A DNA stretch of 62,147 nucleotides from a virus, in the IMG/VR virus record IMGVR_UViG_3300042868_003080, positions 1 through 62,147 of that record; one strand, given 5' to 3'. How positions within the stretch are numbered: position 1 is the first letter of the stretch; each line of letters opens with the position of its first letter. The position numbers were made by a program, and so were the translations under genes. Shown here piece by piece: positions 1 to 7,043 of the stretch. The notes beneath the pieces are model-generated. The model did not search any database. It was not told the DNA's origin and saw only the letters and a list, made by a program, of their open reading frames with translations.

Positions 1-118
1 CATAGATGCCGTTCTGGGTCTCATCGGTCTGCTCATAAACAAGGACGCGGTCAGCGACGCTAACCGTCACGCCGTCGATAACTAGCGCCGCTTGAGTGCC
101 AGCATTAGTCAGGGTAGC
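1..118. repeat. Terminal direct repeat, left copy
   Basis: These 118 bases are identical to the last 118 bases of the window. The repeat lies inside a tail-fibre reading frame, an unlikely place for a true packaging repeat, and the frame is continuous if the two copies are merged. I read it as the overlap of a circular assembly or a circularly permuted genome. Confidence 0.95.
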
Positions 119-706
119 GCCGACCCCGGCGGTGCCGTTGTTGTATGTCGCGTTCAGATTGATGGGGCTTTCGACCCGCACCGGCTGGTGGAAGTGAATA
201 CCGCTTGAGGCTACTGTATCGACGTACTGTTTGTTGGCGATGTCAGTGTTGCTGGCTGGTGCCGTGCTGACCGTGCCCGTGGTCAGCGCAATGGACGTAA
301 TGTCGGTGTTGGCACCTGAAGCCGCTGCGCTGAGGTTAGTCCGTGCCGTAGACGCCACAGTTGCCCCAGTACCACCATTTGCAACAGGTAGTGTTCCGTA
401 ACCCTCAGTTATAGCGCGCTCAGCCGGGTAAGTGACGAATACGTTAGATAGGCCAGTAAGCGAGATTTTAGACCCACCGTCGCTAGATGACAGCACGGTA
501 TCACGGGAGAGCGTAGTCCCCGACGATGTGTAGGTGCCTATCCCGACTTCCCACGCTGTGTCGCTGGTGATTGTGTAGTATGTGGTGTTACCATTGCCGA
601 TAGTCGAAAACGATTGATAGCCAGCAACAGCCCCAGCAAGTGTTACCGTGCCGGTTCCTGTGGTAGTAGTCGTTTCCTGTACGCGATCCGCAAGGGTAAG
701 TGCCAT
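1..706 (-). CDS. Tail fibre protein, N-terminal part (continues across the circular junction)
   Basis: The first 235 residues of a fibre that ends at the right edge (60480). The ATG at 706-704 overlaps the upstream stop by one base (TAATG). The N-terminus (MALTLADRVQETTTTTGTGT) followed by GYQSF and TIGNGNTTYYTI is typical of phage tail-fibre or collar N-termini that attach to the particle. The repeat-type motif VANGGTGAT appears near residue 110 and recurs in the C-terminal part. Joining 706-1 to 62029-60480 gives 751 residues without a stop. It is Thr/Ser/Gly/Ala-rich, as beta-helical fibres are. The role is virion attachment to the host surface. Confidence 0.85.
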   Translation of the reverse strand, partial: MALTLADRVQETTTTTGTGTVTLAGAVAGYQSFSTIGNGNTTYYTITSDTAWEVGIGTYTSSGTTLSRDTVLSSSDGGSKISLTGLSNVFVTYPAERAITEGYGTLPVANGGTGATVASTARTNLSAAASGANTDITSIALTTGTVSTAPASNTDIANKQYVDTVASSGIHFHQPVRVESPINLNATYNNGTAGVGATLTNAGTQAALVIDGVTVSVADRVLVYEQTDETQNGIY

Positions 707-1176
707 TATGCAATCCTGATGATAGCGGTGGTGTTAGTGGCCGTTGGGAAGATGATGGTGAAATCACCGTCCGTTGAAGTCTTATCCGAACCAAAGTCCA
801 ATACAGCAACAGAAGCGTTGGATATCGTAGTGTTCGCGTTCGAGTTAGCTGAAGGCGTTGTGTTATAGATCAAAGCGCCACGAGCCGTAATGGTTGCGTT
901 AGCGAAGGTCAGGTCAGCAAAGTCCGTGAAACCCGTACCTGTGGACGCGTTGTTGGTTGATGTAACAACACCAAGGTTAGTCAACGTACCACCACCAGCG
1001 GTGTAGTTTGTGCCGGTTACTTCGTTAGACGAAGTGTATGTGGCGGTGTTGGCGTCAATCGTAGCCGACGAGGTGTACATCGCCAACTTAAAAGTATCGC
1101 CGCCTACGCGGAAGTCGTGCACAGCCAACATAAGCTCGGCCTTAAACGACGTGGTCATTGCTTGAGTAATTGCCAT
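706..1176 (-). CDS. Putative virion structural protein, 156 aa
   Basis: Begins MAITQAMTTSFKAEL and continues as a beta-rich, Thr/Asn/Ala-rich protein with no Cys. This family sits next to tail-fibre genes in many uncultured aquatic phages (from memory). It is the gene immediately before the 751-aa fibre and shares a TAATG junction with it, so the two are probably co-translated. A tail or fibre-base component is inferred from position and composition; no catalytic motif is visible. Confidence 0.6.
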   Translation of the reverse strand: MAITQAMTTSFKAELMLAVHDFRVGGDTFKLAMYTSSATIDANTATYTSSNEVTGTNYTAGGGTLTNLGVVTSTNNASTGTGFTDFADLTFANATITARGALIYNTTPSANSNANTTISNASVAVLDFGSDKTSTDGDFTIIFPTATNTTAIIRIA

Positions 1177-1188
1177 TTCGTGGCCTCC

Positions 1189-1473
1189 TTATGTATCAAG
1201 TATCGAGGTAAGCTCTGGATACCCCGCCTGTTTAAATTTGTTTACCAGAGTTACGTTATGCGACCGCACAGCTTCGTACATATAATGCACGAGCACTCCA
1301 CGGATACTGTCTTTGAAGGCTTCAGCTTGGTCACGGATAGCAGGATGTGCGTTGCTGCCGACATAGATAATCTTATCCAACGCACGCTCGGCAACTTCTT
1401 CCGGCGTGAAGCCACGTCCTTGGGTCGCCATAACCATGACGTTGCCAATAGTGCCTGAAACGGGGTCAAACAT
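1189..1473 (-). CDS. Conserved phage protein, 94 aa, function unknown
   Basis: Starts MFDPVSGTIGNVMVMATQGRG, then a helical region with GFTPEEVAERALDKIIYVG and HPAIRDQAEAFKDSIRG. It looks soluble and alpha-helical. It lies between the adaptor gene (1483-2163) and the fibre-associated gene, all on the minus strand with gaps of about 10 bases. I recognise the type from related phage tail regions but know no function. Confidence 0.6.
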   Translation of the reverse strand: MFDPVSGTIGNVMVMATQGRGFTPEEVAERALDKIIYVGSNAHPAIRDQAEAFKDSIRGVLVHYMYEAVRSHNVTLVNKFKQAGYPELTSILDT

Positions 1474-1482
1474 CTATATCTC

Positions 1483-2163
1483 CTACGAAACCGGATAACG
1501 CACTTGTGGCGTCCGGTACATATCTTGGCGGTTCTTACCTTCGCCAAGTTGCTTGAGCATCGCCATCGCGTTGTCGTACCGTTTCTGATACTCAGCGTTG
1601 ACGTCCTGCTCGCCCTTCATAAAGACATACGCTTCAATGAGCGAACCATAAAGCAGCGCGCTATCGAAGTTATCACCCAGCCACGACGTCCCAGCAGTTA
1701 CGATGGACTCTGGGTAGTAGAAGTAGTGCAGTTCGACTGCATAGTTCGCGTCTGGCGTTGGCCCCAGAATGTATGAGTTCTCGTCAAAATAGGCGTAGTG
1801 CGTGGGGATACCCGTGCTTGATGGGTTAGGGAACGACTGTCGGATGAAGCTGACGTCCTTATTGAGTAGATACTCATAACGCCCAGTATCGTCGATAACC
1901 GCCATAGAGAAGTTAGCCAGCCAGTCTGAAGGCACTGCGAGGTACTTGTTGCCTGACGTCATGTTACCCGTCACGTTCTTACGTAGGTCAAGCAGCTGCA
2001 CCGTGTTAAAGATGCGCTGCTCAGCCTGTTCGATAAACGTGTTGATCTGTTCGGTAGACGTCAACGTCACCGTGCTGGAGCCGTCAGAGCCGGTCCATGA
2101 GGTGTTGGGGAAGTCGTTTTCGACGTACCCTTTGATTGTCTCGAACAGTTCAGCGTAGTTCAT
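1483..2163 (-). CDS. Head-tail adaptor / tail tubular A-like protein
   Basis: A 226-aa protein with a helical N-terminus (MNYAELFETIKGYVEND), a helical pair with INTFIEQAEQRIFNTVQ, then beta-rich LAVPSDWLANFSMAVID, and a C-terminal helix with KRYDNAMAMLKQLGEGKNRQD. This order (helical base, beta insert, long C-terminal helix) fits the T7 gp11 / P22 gp4-type adaptors that sit under the portal. It is one of two such proteins here; the other is at 2825-3565. The assignment rests on fold-like pattern and position, not a diagnostic motif. Confidence 0.6.
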   Translation of the reverse strand: MNYAELFETIKGYVENDFPNTSWTGSDGSSTVTLTSTEQINTFIEQAEQRIFNTVQLLDLRKNVTGNMTSGNKYLAVPSDWLANFSMAVIDDTGRYEYLLNKDVSFIRQSFPNPSSTGIPTHYAYFDENSYILGPTPDANYAVELHYFYYPESIVTAGTSWLGDNFDSALLYGSLIEAYVFMKGEQDVNAEYQKRYDNAMAMLKQLGEGKNRQDMYRTPQVRYPVS

Positions 2164-2309
2164 TATGCCAACTTCTTGCTGCTATGCGTGCCCTTAGTTG
2201 CCGCACCCGTACCGCGAGTCTTCACAGTCTGAGTGTTAGCAATGTTGTTAGGGTAACCTGAATTGTTCTTCACAATCGGCACCTGCTTTGGTTGCTTATA
2301 TTCAGCCAT
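2163..2309 (-). CDS. Small basic phage protein, 48 aa
   Basis: I use the ATG at 2309 (MAEYKQPKQVPIVKNNSGYP) rather than the longer upstream frame. A GGGGAAGG purine tract precedes this ATG, and the upstream frame overlaps the separate small gene at 2302-2427. The protein is basic and rich in Thr, Gly and Asn, ending SSKKLA. It looks unstructured and may bind nucleic acid or be packaged. Function unknown. Confidence 0.55.
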   Translation of the reverse strand: MAEYKQPKQVPIVKNNSGYPNNIANTQTVKTRGTGAATKGTHSSKKLA

Positions 2310-2427
2310 TTTTATTGACCTTCCCCATGTCTTTCTTGGGCTTGCTGCCGCTCTTCTGGTTCGCAATCTTCGCCAGATTACGGCCCATTTTTAGCATCTG
2401 CGTATTTGTCTTGCCACCTTTAGCCAT
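2302..2427 (-). CDS. Very small basic protein, 41 aa
   Basis: ATG at 2427, stop TGA at 2304-2302, overlapping the next gene's start by 8 bases. The sequence begins MAKGGKTNTQMLKMGRNLAK and is about one quarter Lys/Arg. GGAG lies 7 bases upstream of the ATG. The preceding gene ends at 2429, so the gene fills an otherwise empty slot. Like other tiny MAKGG-type proteins nearby it may be a packaged or capsid-associated basic peptide; this is inference. Confidence 0.6.
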   Translation of the reverse strand: MAKGGKTNTQMLKMGRNLAKIANQKSGSKPKKDMGKVNKNG

Positions 2428-2428
2428 T

Positions 2429-2821
2429 TTAATTCTCCGTCTCGATTGTTACGGTCCCTACTTGACCACTACCTAATAGCGTATTTGGGAGACCAAATAA
2501 ACCCAAAGGATTATCTAACCCAACAGGGTTCCACCCCCACTGAATTATGCGACTACCGTCACTTGGGTTGTTGTTCGGGTTGAGACCCGCTTGGTAGTAG
2601 CTGTTGTCTGGGCGTGGATTGCGCAGAGCTTGTGGGTCATCCACAGGATACATACCAAGCTGCAACTGCGGCTGATCAGGTTCCCAACACGTAGGGCACA
2701 CCAGAATGTTGACGTTCTTGGTCTTAATGACGAGCCGCTTGAGTTCCTTCAGCTTATAGCGGAAGTTACAACGGTCGCACTGGGCGATTGCCCACTTACC
2801 AGATGCAAACCGATTAGGCAC
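2429..2821 (-). CDS. Zinc-ribbon-like phage protein, 130 aa
   Basis: Starts with GTG at 2821 (MPNRFASGKWAIAQCDRCNF). Two CxxC knuckles, CDRC near residue 15 and CPTC near residue 42, are about 25 residues apart, as in zinc ribbons. The C-terminal half is Asn/Pro/Gly-rich. It lies between the two adaptor-type genes and is probably a small tail or connector component that folds around zinc. No enzymatic motif is seen. Confidence 0.6.
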   Translation of the reverse strand: MPNRFASGKWAIAQCDRCNFRYKLKELKRLVIKTKNVNILVCPTCWEPDQPQLQLGMYPVDDPQALRNPRPDNSYYQAGLNPNNNPSDGSRIIQWGWNPVGLDNPLGLFGLPNTLLGSGQVGTVTIETEN

Positions 2822-2824
2822 ACG

Positions 2825-3565
2825 TCACCGGAAATACTGACGAGGCGCAAGGCGTAATGGTGCCTTCTCGCGGTCCTCATCAGCAGCCTGCTGCCAGAGT
2901 TCTTCGTACTGCATCTTCAACCCAACAGAACGCTCAAGTGCACCGGGGATTTTCAAGGATAGGTGATACGCGAGACCAGCCACCATACAAGGGATGAACC
3001 TAAACGGTATATCTTGCGTAGTAACACCATCACCAGCATCCTGTAATCGGCGCAAGCGCCAGTAGACAAAGGTATAGAAGTTATCTTGGTCTGGGGCTGG
3101 CCAGACGTTAATCGACGGGTGATCGACACCCGTAGTCGAGTTAGTGCCCGCAGGCCGTCCACCTGCCGGATAGGTCGCACCTGACTGGCGGTTAATCCAT
3201 ACCTGAATAGGACGCCCTTGAGCGTTCTTGTTCGGAATTGTCGAGTACGTATCGACGCTGATACGGTTAATTGTGATGTCGGTCTGCTGCTCCCCAGTCT
3301 GGGTGCGCACGACATGCTCAAGCAAGTCGATGGTATCGACGGGTAAATCGTAAACAATCTGCCCCTGCACCATGGGGATTGACCCCTGCTCGATGGTCCA
3401 CAGGTTAATACCGCGATTGGCCCACTCAATAGTGAGCAGGTTCAAGCTACGGCGCGCAGTACGTAAGTCATAACCCGTGCGGAGTTCTGCACCGCAACGC
3501 TCAAAAGCCTCTTCGACTAAGTCGTTGAGGTTGAGGTTAAATGTGCTGGTGCCCGAGGTAGTCAT
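2825..3565 (-). CDS. Head-tail connector / adaptor protein, 246 aa
   Basis: The N-terminal helical segment includes LNDLVEEAFERCGAELRTGYDLRTA, then SLNLLTIEWANRGINLWTIEQ, followed by beta-rich VYDLPVDTIDLLEHVVRT and a C-terminal helix with LERSVGLKMQYEELWQQAADED. The helix-strand-helix plan and length match podovirus head-completion or tail-accessory proteins (P22 gp4 / T7 gp11 class). It probably forms a ring on the portal. It overlaps the downstream-strand neighbour at 3562 by ATGA. The exact structural equivalent is uncertain. Confidence 0.6.
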   Translation of the reverse strand: MTTSGTSTFNLNLNDLVEEAFERCGAELRTGYDLRTARRSLNLLTIEWANRGINLWTIEQGSIPMVQGQIVYDLPVDTIDLLEHVVRTQTGEQQTDITINRISVDTYSTIPNKNAQGRPIQVWINRQSGATYPAGGRPAGTNSTTGVDHPSINVWPAPDQDNFYTFVYWRLRRLQDAGDGVTTQDIPFRFIPCMVAGLAYHLSLKIPGALERSVGLKMQYEELWQQAADEDREKAPLRLAPRQYFR

Positions 3566-3957
3566 CTGTATTTCGCCGCCTTCTTCGCTATGGCCTTCGG
3601 CTGCTTAACAAACTGTTTGCCAGCCTTAATACCTGCGCGTTTCGCCTTACTTGTAGCAGAGTATTCCTGCGAACTCAAAGCCTCACGTGCTTTCTTAGGT
3701 AAGTAGCGCTCACCCGTGGCTTTCGACCCTTGAGTAGACGGCTTGCCCGACTTGGTTCCCCAGTCTTCCTTGGTCCATTTGGACAGAGATTTCTGCGCTT
3801 CTGTCTTTGGGCCACTATAACTGCCGCCAGACTTCTTATACCGCTGGGTCGCAAGCTGGGCTTTTCGGGCGGACCATTGACCTGCGTTTCCACCCTTCGT
3901 GCCAGCCTTTACGCTGGCAACGATGCGCTTCCATTTAGGTTCGTCCGACCGAGCCAT
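3562..3957 (-). CDS. Basic protein resembling DUF5872, 131 aa
   Basis: A highly basic protein (MARSDEPKWKRIVASVKAGT) with KGGNAGQWSARKAQLATQRYK and SLSKWTKEDWGTKSGKPS, then GERYLPKKAREALS. The KWTKEDW..GERYLPKKA pattern is what I remember of the DUF5872 family found in phages and large DNA viruses; no function is established. The Lys-rich C-terminus suggests nucleic-acid binding. It heads a run of five small Lys-rich genes between the tail adaptors and a glycosyltransferase-like gene. Confidence 0.6.
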   Translation of the reverse strand: MARSDEPKWKRIVASVKAGTKGGNAGQWSARKAQLATQRYKKSGGSYSGPKTEAQKSLSKWTKEDWGTKSGKPSTQGSKATGERYLPKKAREALSSQEYSATSKAKRAGIKAGKQFVKQPKAIAKKAAKYR

Positions 3958-4241
3958 TACTTCTTCTTAAAGCCCTTCAGCATCTGCGCAAACCGTGCAC
4001 GTTGGCCTAACTTACCTGGAGCCTTAGCGGCCTTAGCAAGTTTACCTGCTGGGATTGGCTTGCCCTTCTTGGCACCAAGAGCCGAGCGCAGTGCACCCGG
4101 CTTCTTGATAGCCTTCGAAATGTCGAGCTTCCCGCCTTTGGCGTACATGGTCACTTCGTCGGGGTTATCCTTCCGACGAATTGTCTTCGCCCCCGGCATT
4201 TTAGAAGGGTTTATAGCCCCCATACCCCGACAAGCGCGCAT
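3957..4241 (-). CDS. Lysine-rich phage protein, 94 aa (or 88 aa)
   Basis: Two starts are possible. The ATG at 4241 overlaps the upstream stop as TGATG. The ATG at 4223 gives MGAINPSKMPGAKTIRRKDN, which looks like the conserved N-terminus of this kind of phage protein. NPDEVTMYAKGGK follows, then an Ala/Lys/Gly-rich tail ending in KKK. It is probably disordered and basic. The function is unknown. Confidence 0.55.
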   Translation of the reverse strand: MRACRGMGAINPSKMPGAKTIRRKDNPDEVTMYAKGGKLDISKAIKKPGALRSALGAKKGKPIPAGKLAKAAKAPGKLGQRARFAQMLKGFKKK

Positions 4242-4582
4242 CAGACCATTTTACCTTTAGTCTTGCCCTTCTTGGCAATACCGTCAGCAGATTTGTGACC
4301 ACCAACAAGACCGCCTGAAGCGTAGCATTTGCCGCCGCCAGCCTTCTTGACCATTGCACGGCCCTTGGTATCAGCCGACTTCTTCTTCATTGCAGCGCCG
4401 AACTTAGGTGCCATCTTTCCACCTTTCGCCATACCTGGCGTAGCGTTGCGCTTCGCCAATTCCTTAAGGAACTCTTTACGCTCTGGGGTCAACGGCACGG
4501 TGTTTGCACCGCCAGTGATTGGTTCTTTCGGCGTTTTCGGCGTGTTTGTTGGCGTTTTTGGTGTTTTCTTCTTATCCATCAT
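4241..4582 (-). CDS. Lysine-rich phage protein with KGKTKGK tail, 113 aa
   Basis: The N-terminus has repeats of TPK (KKTPKTPTNTPKTPKEP), then PERKEFLKELAKRNATPG, then a Gly/Lys region. The last residues, SADGIAKKGKTKGKMV, closely match the end of the protein at 5083-5259 (RADGCATKGKTKGKFV), so the two share a C-terminal signal. It overlaps its upstream neighbour by ATGA. A role in the particle, for example DNA- or capsid-associated, is inferred only. Confidence 0.55.
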   Translation of the reverse strand: MMDKKKTPKTPTNTPKTPKEPITGGANTVPLTPERKEFLKELAKRNATPGMAKGGKMAPKFGAAMKKKSADTKGRAMVKKAGGGKCYASGGLVGGHKSADGIAKKGKTKGKMV

Positions 4583-4827
4583 GACTTTGTCCTTCCTATC
4601 TCTTCAACTTTAGCTTCGAGGCGTTCGAAGGCCCGATCAAACCGGTCACCAAGCCTATCGACCATTACATTAACTTCAGCGCGAGTGACATGTTCACGCG
4701 CCACTTCTTCGCGGGTCTTATTGAGCAGGATGCCGAGACGATCCAACTCGTCGATCTTCCCCCTAAGGAAGAAGCCCATTACCGCCACCACGATGCTAAG
4801 TGCGATGTTCCAGAGCATCATTTCCAT
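4579..4827 (-). CDS. Small membrane-anchored coiled-coil protein
   Basis: 82 residues: a single membrane segment at about 5-21 (MMLWNIALSIVVAVMGFFLR) followed by a charged coiled coil with KIDELDRLGILLNKTREEV and DRLGDRFDRAFERLEAKVEE. This N-in, helix-out plan occurs in small phage membrane proteins of holin or spanin type and in unassigned aquatic-phage proteins. The main lysis genes lie elsewhere (54.1-55.4 kb), so I do not call it a holin. Confidence 0.6.
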   Translation of the reverse strand: MEMMLWNIALSIVVAVMGFFLRGKIDELDRLGILLNKTREEVAREHVTRAEVNVMVDRLGDRFDRAFERLEAKVEEIGRTKS

Positions 4828-4828
4828 G

Positions 4829-5083
4829 TCAGCACTTCCAAGCCCTGAGGCTTTTGTTGATGCGGCTGTTGGGGTCGTTCGCGGTCTTCTTGCTGGTCAG
4901 CTTCTTCTTCATCCCAGACATCCGAGCACAGAATGACTTCTTACGCGGACCACCTTCAGGCTGCGGAGCCTTAAGCCCCGGCTTACCCGGATTGGCTTTG
5001 TTGTAAGACGCACGACCCTTGGCGTTCAGCCCGCCAGACTTCGCTTTGCCTTCTTTGCGTTGCCATGCGGGCGTCTTAGCCAT
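4829..5083 (-). CDS. Basic protein resembling DUF6321, 84 aa
   Basis: Begins MAKTPAWQRKEGKAKSGGLN, then AKGRASYNKANPGKPGLKAPQ and FCARMSGMKKKLTSKKTAND, ending RINKSLRAWKC. This is the pattern I remember for DUF6321 (AWxRKEGKxxxGGLNAKGRxSY), a small phage family without known function that is also found near capsid and tail genes. It shares a TAATG junction with the neighbouring gene. Confidence 0.6.
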   Translation of the reverse strand: MAKTPAWQRKEGKAKSGGLNAKGRASYNKANPGKPGLKAPQPEGGPRKKSFCARMSGMKKKLTSKKTANDPNSRINKSLRAWKC

Positions 5084-5259
5084 TAGACAAACTTACCCTT
5101 GGTTTTGCCCTTGGTCGCGCAGCCGTCGGCACGCTTCGAGGCGGAACCGCCAGCGGCAAGCTTAGTCGGGGTCTTACCCTTGTGCATGTTGCGCTCGTGC
5201 TTATGCACGGCTGAGGCGATCATAGCCTTGTCCTGCTTAAGGTCTGCCTTATCCATCAT
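5083..5259 (-). CDS. Small basic protein with KGKTKGK tail, 58 aa
   Basis: I choose the ATG at 5259 (MMDKADLKQDKAMIASAVHK) because it overlaps the glycosyltransferase-like gene's stop as ATGA; a longer frame would lie inside that gene. It contains KHERNMHKGKTPTKLAAGGS and ends RADGCATKGKTKGKFV, a tail shared with the protein at 4241-4582. It is probably a helical head followed by a disordered basic tail. Function unknown. Confidence 0.6.
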   Translation of the reverse strand: MMDKADLKQDKAMIASAVHKHERNMHKGKTPTKLAAGGSASKRADGCATKGKTKGKFV

Positions 5260-5993
5260 GCTGCATCCTTCTGTGCGGGGACAACCATCGGGTAGAGAAT
5301 ATCGTCGCCGTAGTTGCCGATATATTCCTGTACGCCCATGTGGCCCAGTGTGATTGTGGGGTCTACCCACACTTCAAAGCCAAGTTCCCGTGCACGGTCG
5401 CAGAAGAGGAAATCTTCTCCGATATAACCTTCGTCGGTAACAAGGAAATCGAACATGGCGTTTAGCATGCGGTCAGACCGCGTGTCGTAGTAGCTCCACT
5501 CTGGGTGGGCTTCCGACATCTGCTCAAACACTTCGCGGCGCACCAGCATAAATGCTGTAGCTACGCGCTTCGCACGAACCAGACCCATCTGGTTCATGGT
5601 GAGTTGGTTGTTCTCGTCGTGGTCGAGAGTAGCGATATAATTTTTGGTTTCGCTGCGCGTACGGGGAACCGCAGCTACAATACCCTTCTTAGGGTCGGTG
5701 CCCCACGCCATAAGGCGGAACACATCTTCCGGCTCGAAGTTAATGTCCGAGTCGATGAACATTAGGTAGTCGCACTTTGACTCTAGCAGGTCTTGCGCCA
5801 GCAGGTTGCGTGCACGAGAAACAACCGAACACCCGCATATGCTGCCGATGTGAAGTTCAATTCCGTGTGCCGCAGCCTGCTGAGCAAAACGAGCAAGAGA
5901 AACAGCTAGCTTCAAGGATACCTTGAAGTCGTACGCTGGAAGAGCGATGAAGACGCTCTTACCAGCTAAGTCGTAGCTTTGTTCCTGTTGCAT
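5256..5993 (-). CDS. Glycosyltransferase-like protein (GT-A fold), late copy
   Basis: 245 residues. The N-terminus SVFIALPAYDFKVSLKLAVS is a nucleotide-sugar-type Rossmann start, with the DxD-type motif FIDSDINFEP (DSD about 81-83). Downstream EDFLFCDRARELGFEVWVD and GHMGVQEY resemble the acceptor side of family 2-like transferases. It would transfer a sugar from an activated donor to a virion protein or host glycan; the acceptor is unknown. It is placed among head and tail genes, so virion glycosylation is a reasonable guess. A second member lies in the early block (29675-30433). Confidence 0.65.
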   Translation of the reverse strand: MQQEQSYDLAGKSVFIALPAYDFKVSLKLAVSLARFAQQAAAHGIELHIGSICGCSVVSRARNLLAQDLLESKCDYLMFIDSDINFEPEDVFRLMAWGTDPKKGIVAAVPRTRSETKNYIATLDHDENNQLTMNQMGLVRAKRVATAFMLVRREVFEQMSEAHPEWSYYDTRSDRMLNAMFDFLVTDEGYIGEDFLFCDRARELGFEVWVDPTITLGHMGVQEYIGNYGDDILYPMVVPAQKDAA

Positions 5994-5996
5994 ATA

Positions 5997-6470
5997 TCAC
6001 CCGTAGAAGATGGTGGCATGGACGTTAGCATCAGTAAATGCCCGAATACCGGTTTCTGCCAATATACCTTCGCCGGGGATAACAATGCTGTATGCCGTAG
6101 CGTTCTGTGAGTCCGCTTGAAGCAATACCCGAGGCCACACAACAACAGCACCGCTAGCGCCACCGGTATTAGGTACAGCCACAGTGAAGGTGTCTGTACC
6201 TGTTACAGTGACTAGGTATGGGTCATCCCCTAAATCCCAATCAAGATACGCCCACTGCCCAGTCGAGAGACCGTGATTAACCGCAGTTATCGTAGCCGTA
6301 GTGGTGGACCGAGCATATGTGCCGGTTACCGATACGTCATCGGCAAACACTGTGTACCGTGTAGCGGTAACGAGGGGGGAGATAACCGCCCCCTTGAGAC
6401 GTGTGCGATACCCTACCGCCAACCCACTGGTGGCAATGTGGATAGATTTGACATCATATTGCATACCCAT
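5997..6470 (-). CDS. Virion structural protein, beta-rich, 157 aa
   Basis: Starts at the ATG at 6470 behind AAGAAGGAGAA. The sequence is beta-rich with ATITAVNHGLSTGQWAYLDW and VTVTGTDTFTVAVPNTGG, a pattern also present in the 643-aa tail protein at 50052-51983 (AHGAQTGDYVVIAGV... TYEVTRVDNFIFTYTV). This Ig-like or beta-sandwich module is common in phage decoration and tail proteins. It is located directly downstream of the capsid genes. The precise role is unknown. Confidence 0.6.
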   Translation of the reverse strand: MGMQYDVKSIHIATSGLAVGYRTRLKGAVISPLVTATRYTVFADDVSVTGTYARSTTTATITAVNHGLSTGQWAYLDWDLGDDPYLVTVTGTDTFTVAVPNTGGASGAVVVWPRVLLQADSQNATAYSIVIPGEGILAETGIRAFTDANVHATIFYG

Positions 6471-6501
6471 CAGTATTCTCCTTCTTAGAGGTTGTTACCG
6501 A

Positions 6502-6870
6502 TTAAGCAGCGGTTGTGAGCGCAGTCCAAGTGGTCGAGCCGTTCGTATTGATGTACGCACGGTCACCAGTACCCGAACCATCGCTACGCAGGTAGAGCGA
6601 ACCCTTAGCTGCAGCAATCGTCGGAGCGCCTGAACCCATGTATACGCCCATGCCAGCAGCAGTATTGGTGCCGATGAAAGCAGCAGCGCCGCCAGCCGTG
6701 AGGGCTGAACCGCTAAGAGTAGTAACAGTGCCTGTAGCGGCCAAAGAAGTTACCGAAGTAGCTGCGCCAAATGTACCAGTTACGGTTACAGCGCCGGTCG
6801 TGGCGTTGATTGAAATTGTCTGGAAGCCGTTCTCAGAACGAACTGGACCGTTAAATGTGGTATTAGCCAT
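6502..6870 (-). CDS. Head fibre-like structural protein, 122 aa
   Basis: Low-complexity Thr/Ala/Gly-rich N-terminus (MANTTFNGPVRSENGFQTIS, TGAVTVTGTFGAATSVTS) and a C-terminal motif GSLYLRSDGSGTGDRAYINT ending in GSTTWTALTTAA. This C-terminal signature recurs in many phage structural proteins that I remember as head-fibre or capsid-associated. It is the first gene after the capsid terminator and has a GGAGATAAATC ribosome site, so it may be transcribed at a reduced level by read-through. Confidence 0.6.
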   Translation of the reverse strand: MANTTFNGPVRSENGFQTISINATTGAVTVTGTFGAATSVTSLAATGTVTTLSGSALTAGGAAAFIGTNTAAGMGVYMGSGAPTIAAAKGSLYLRSDGSGTGDRAYINTNGSTTWTALTTAA

Positions 6871-6973
6871 GATTTATCTCCTGTGTAGTAGCACTCGTAC
6901 GTACCGTCTCTACTAAGTCCGCTGGGCCGGTCGGTACGAATAATATCCCTAGTGCCGTAGATATAGCACAAAC

Positions 6974-7007
6974 AAAAAAGAAGGGAAGAGATTTCTCTCC
7001 TCCCTTC
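6974..7007 (-). terminator. Intrinsic terminator after the major capsid gene
   Basis: On the minus strand an arm (7007-6994, GAAGGGAGGAGAGA) pairs with TCTCTTCCCTTC (6991-6980) and is followed by six T (6979-6974). It lies 37 bases past the capsid stop codon. It would set high capsid expression apart from the tail genes that follow. Confidence 0.75.
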
Positions 7008-7043
7008 CCCCCGTTCCCTTGAGCTACGCTCTCGGGGAAACTA

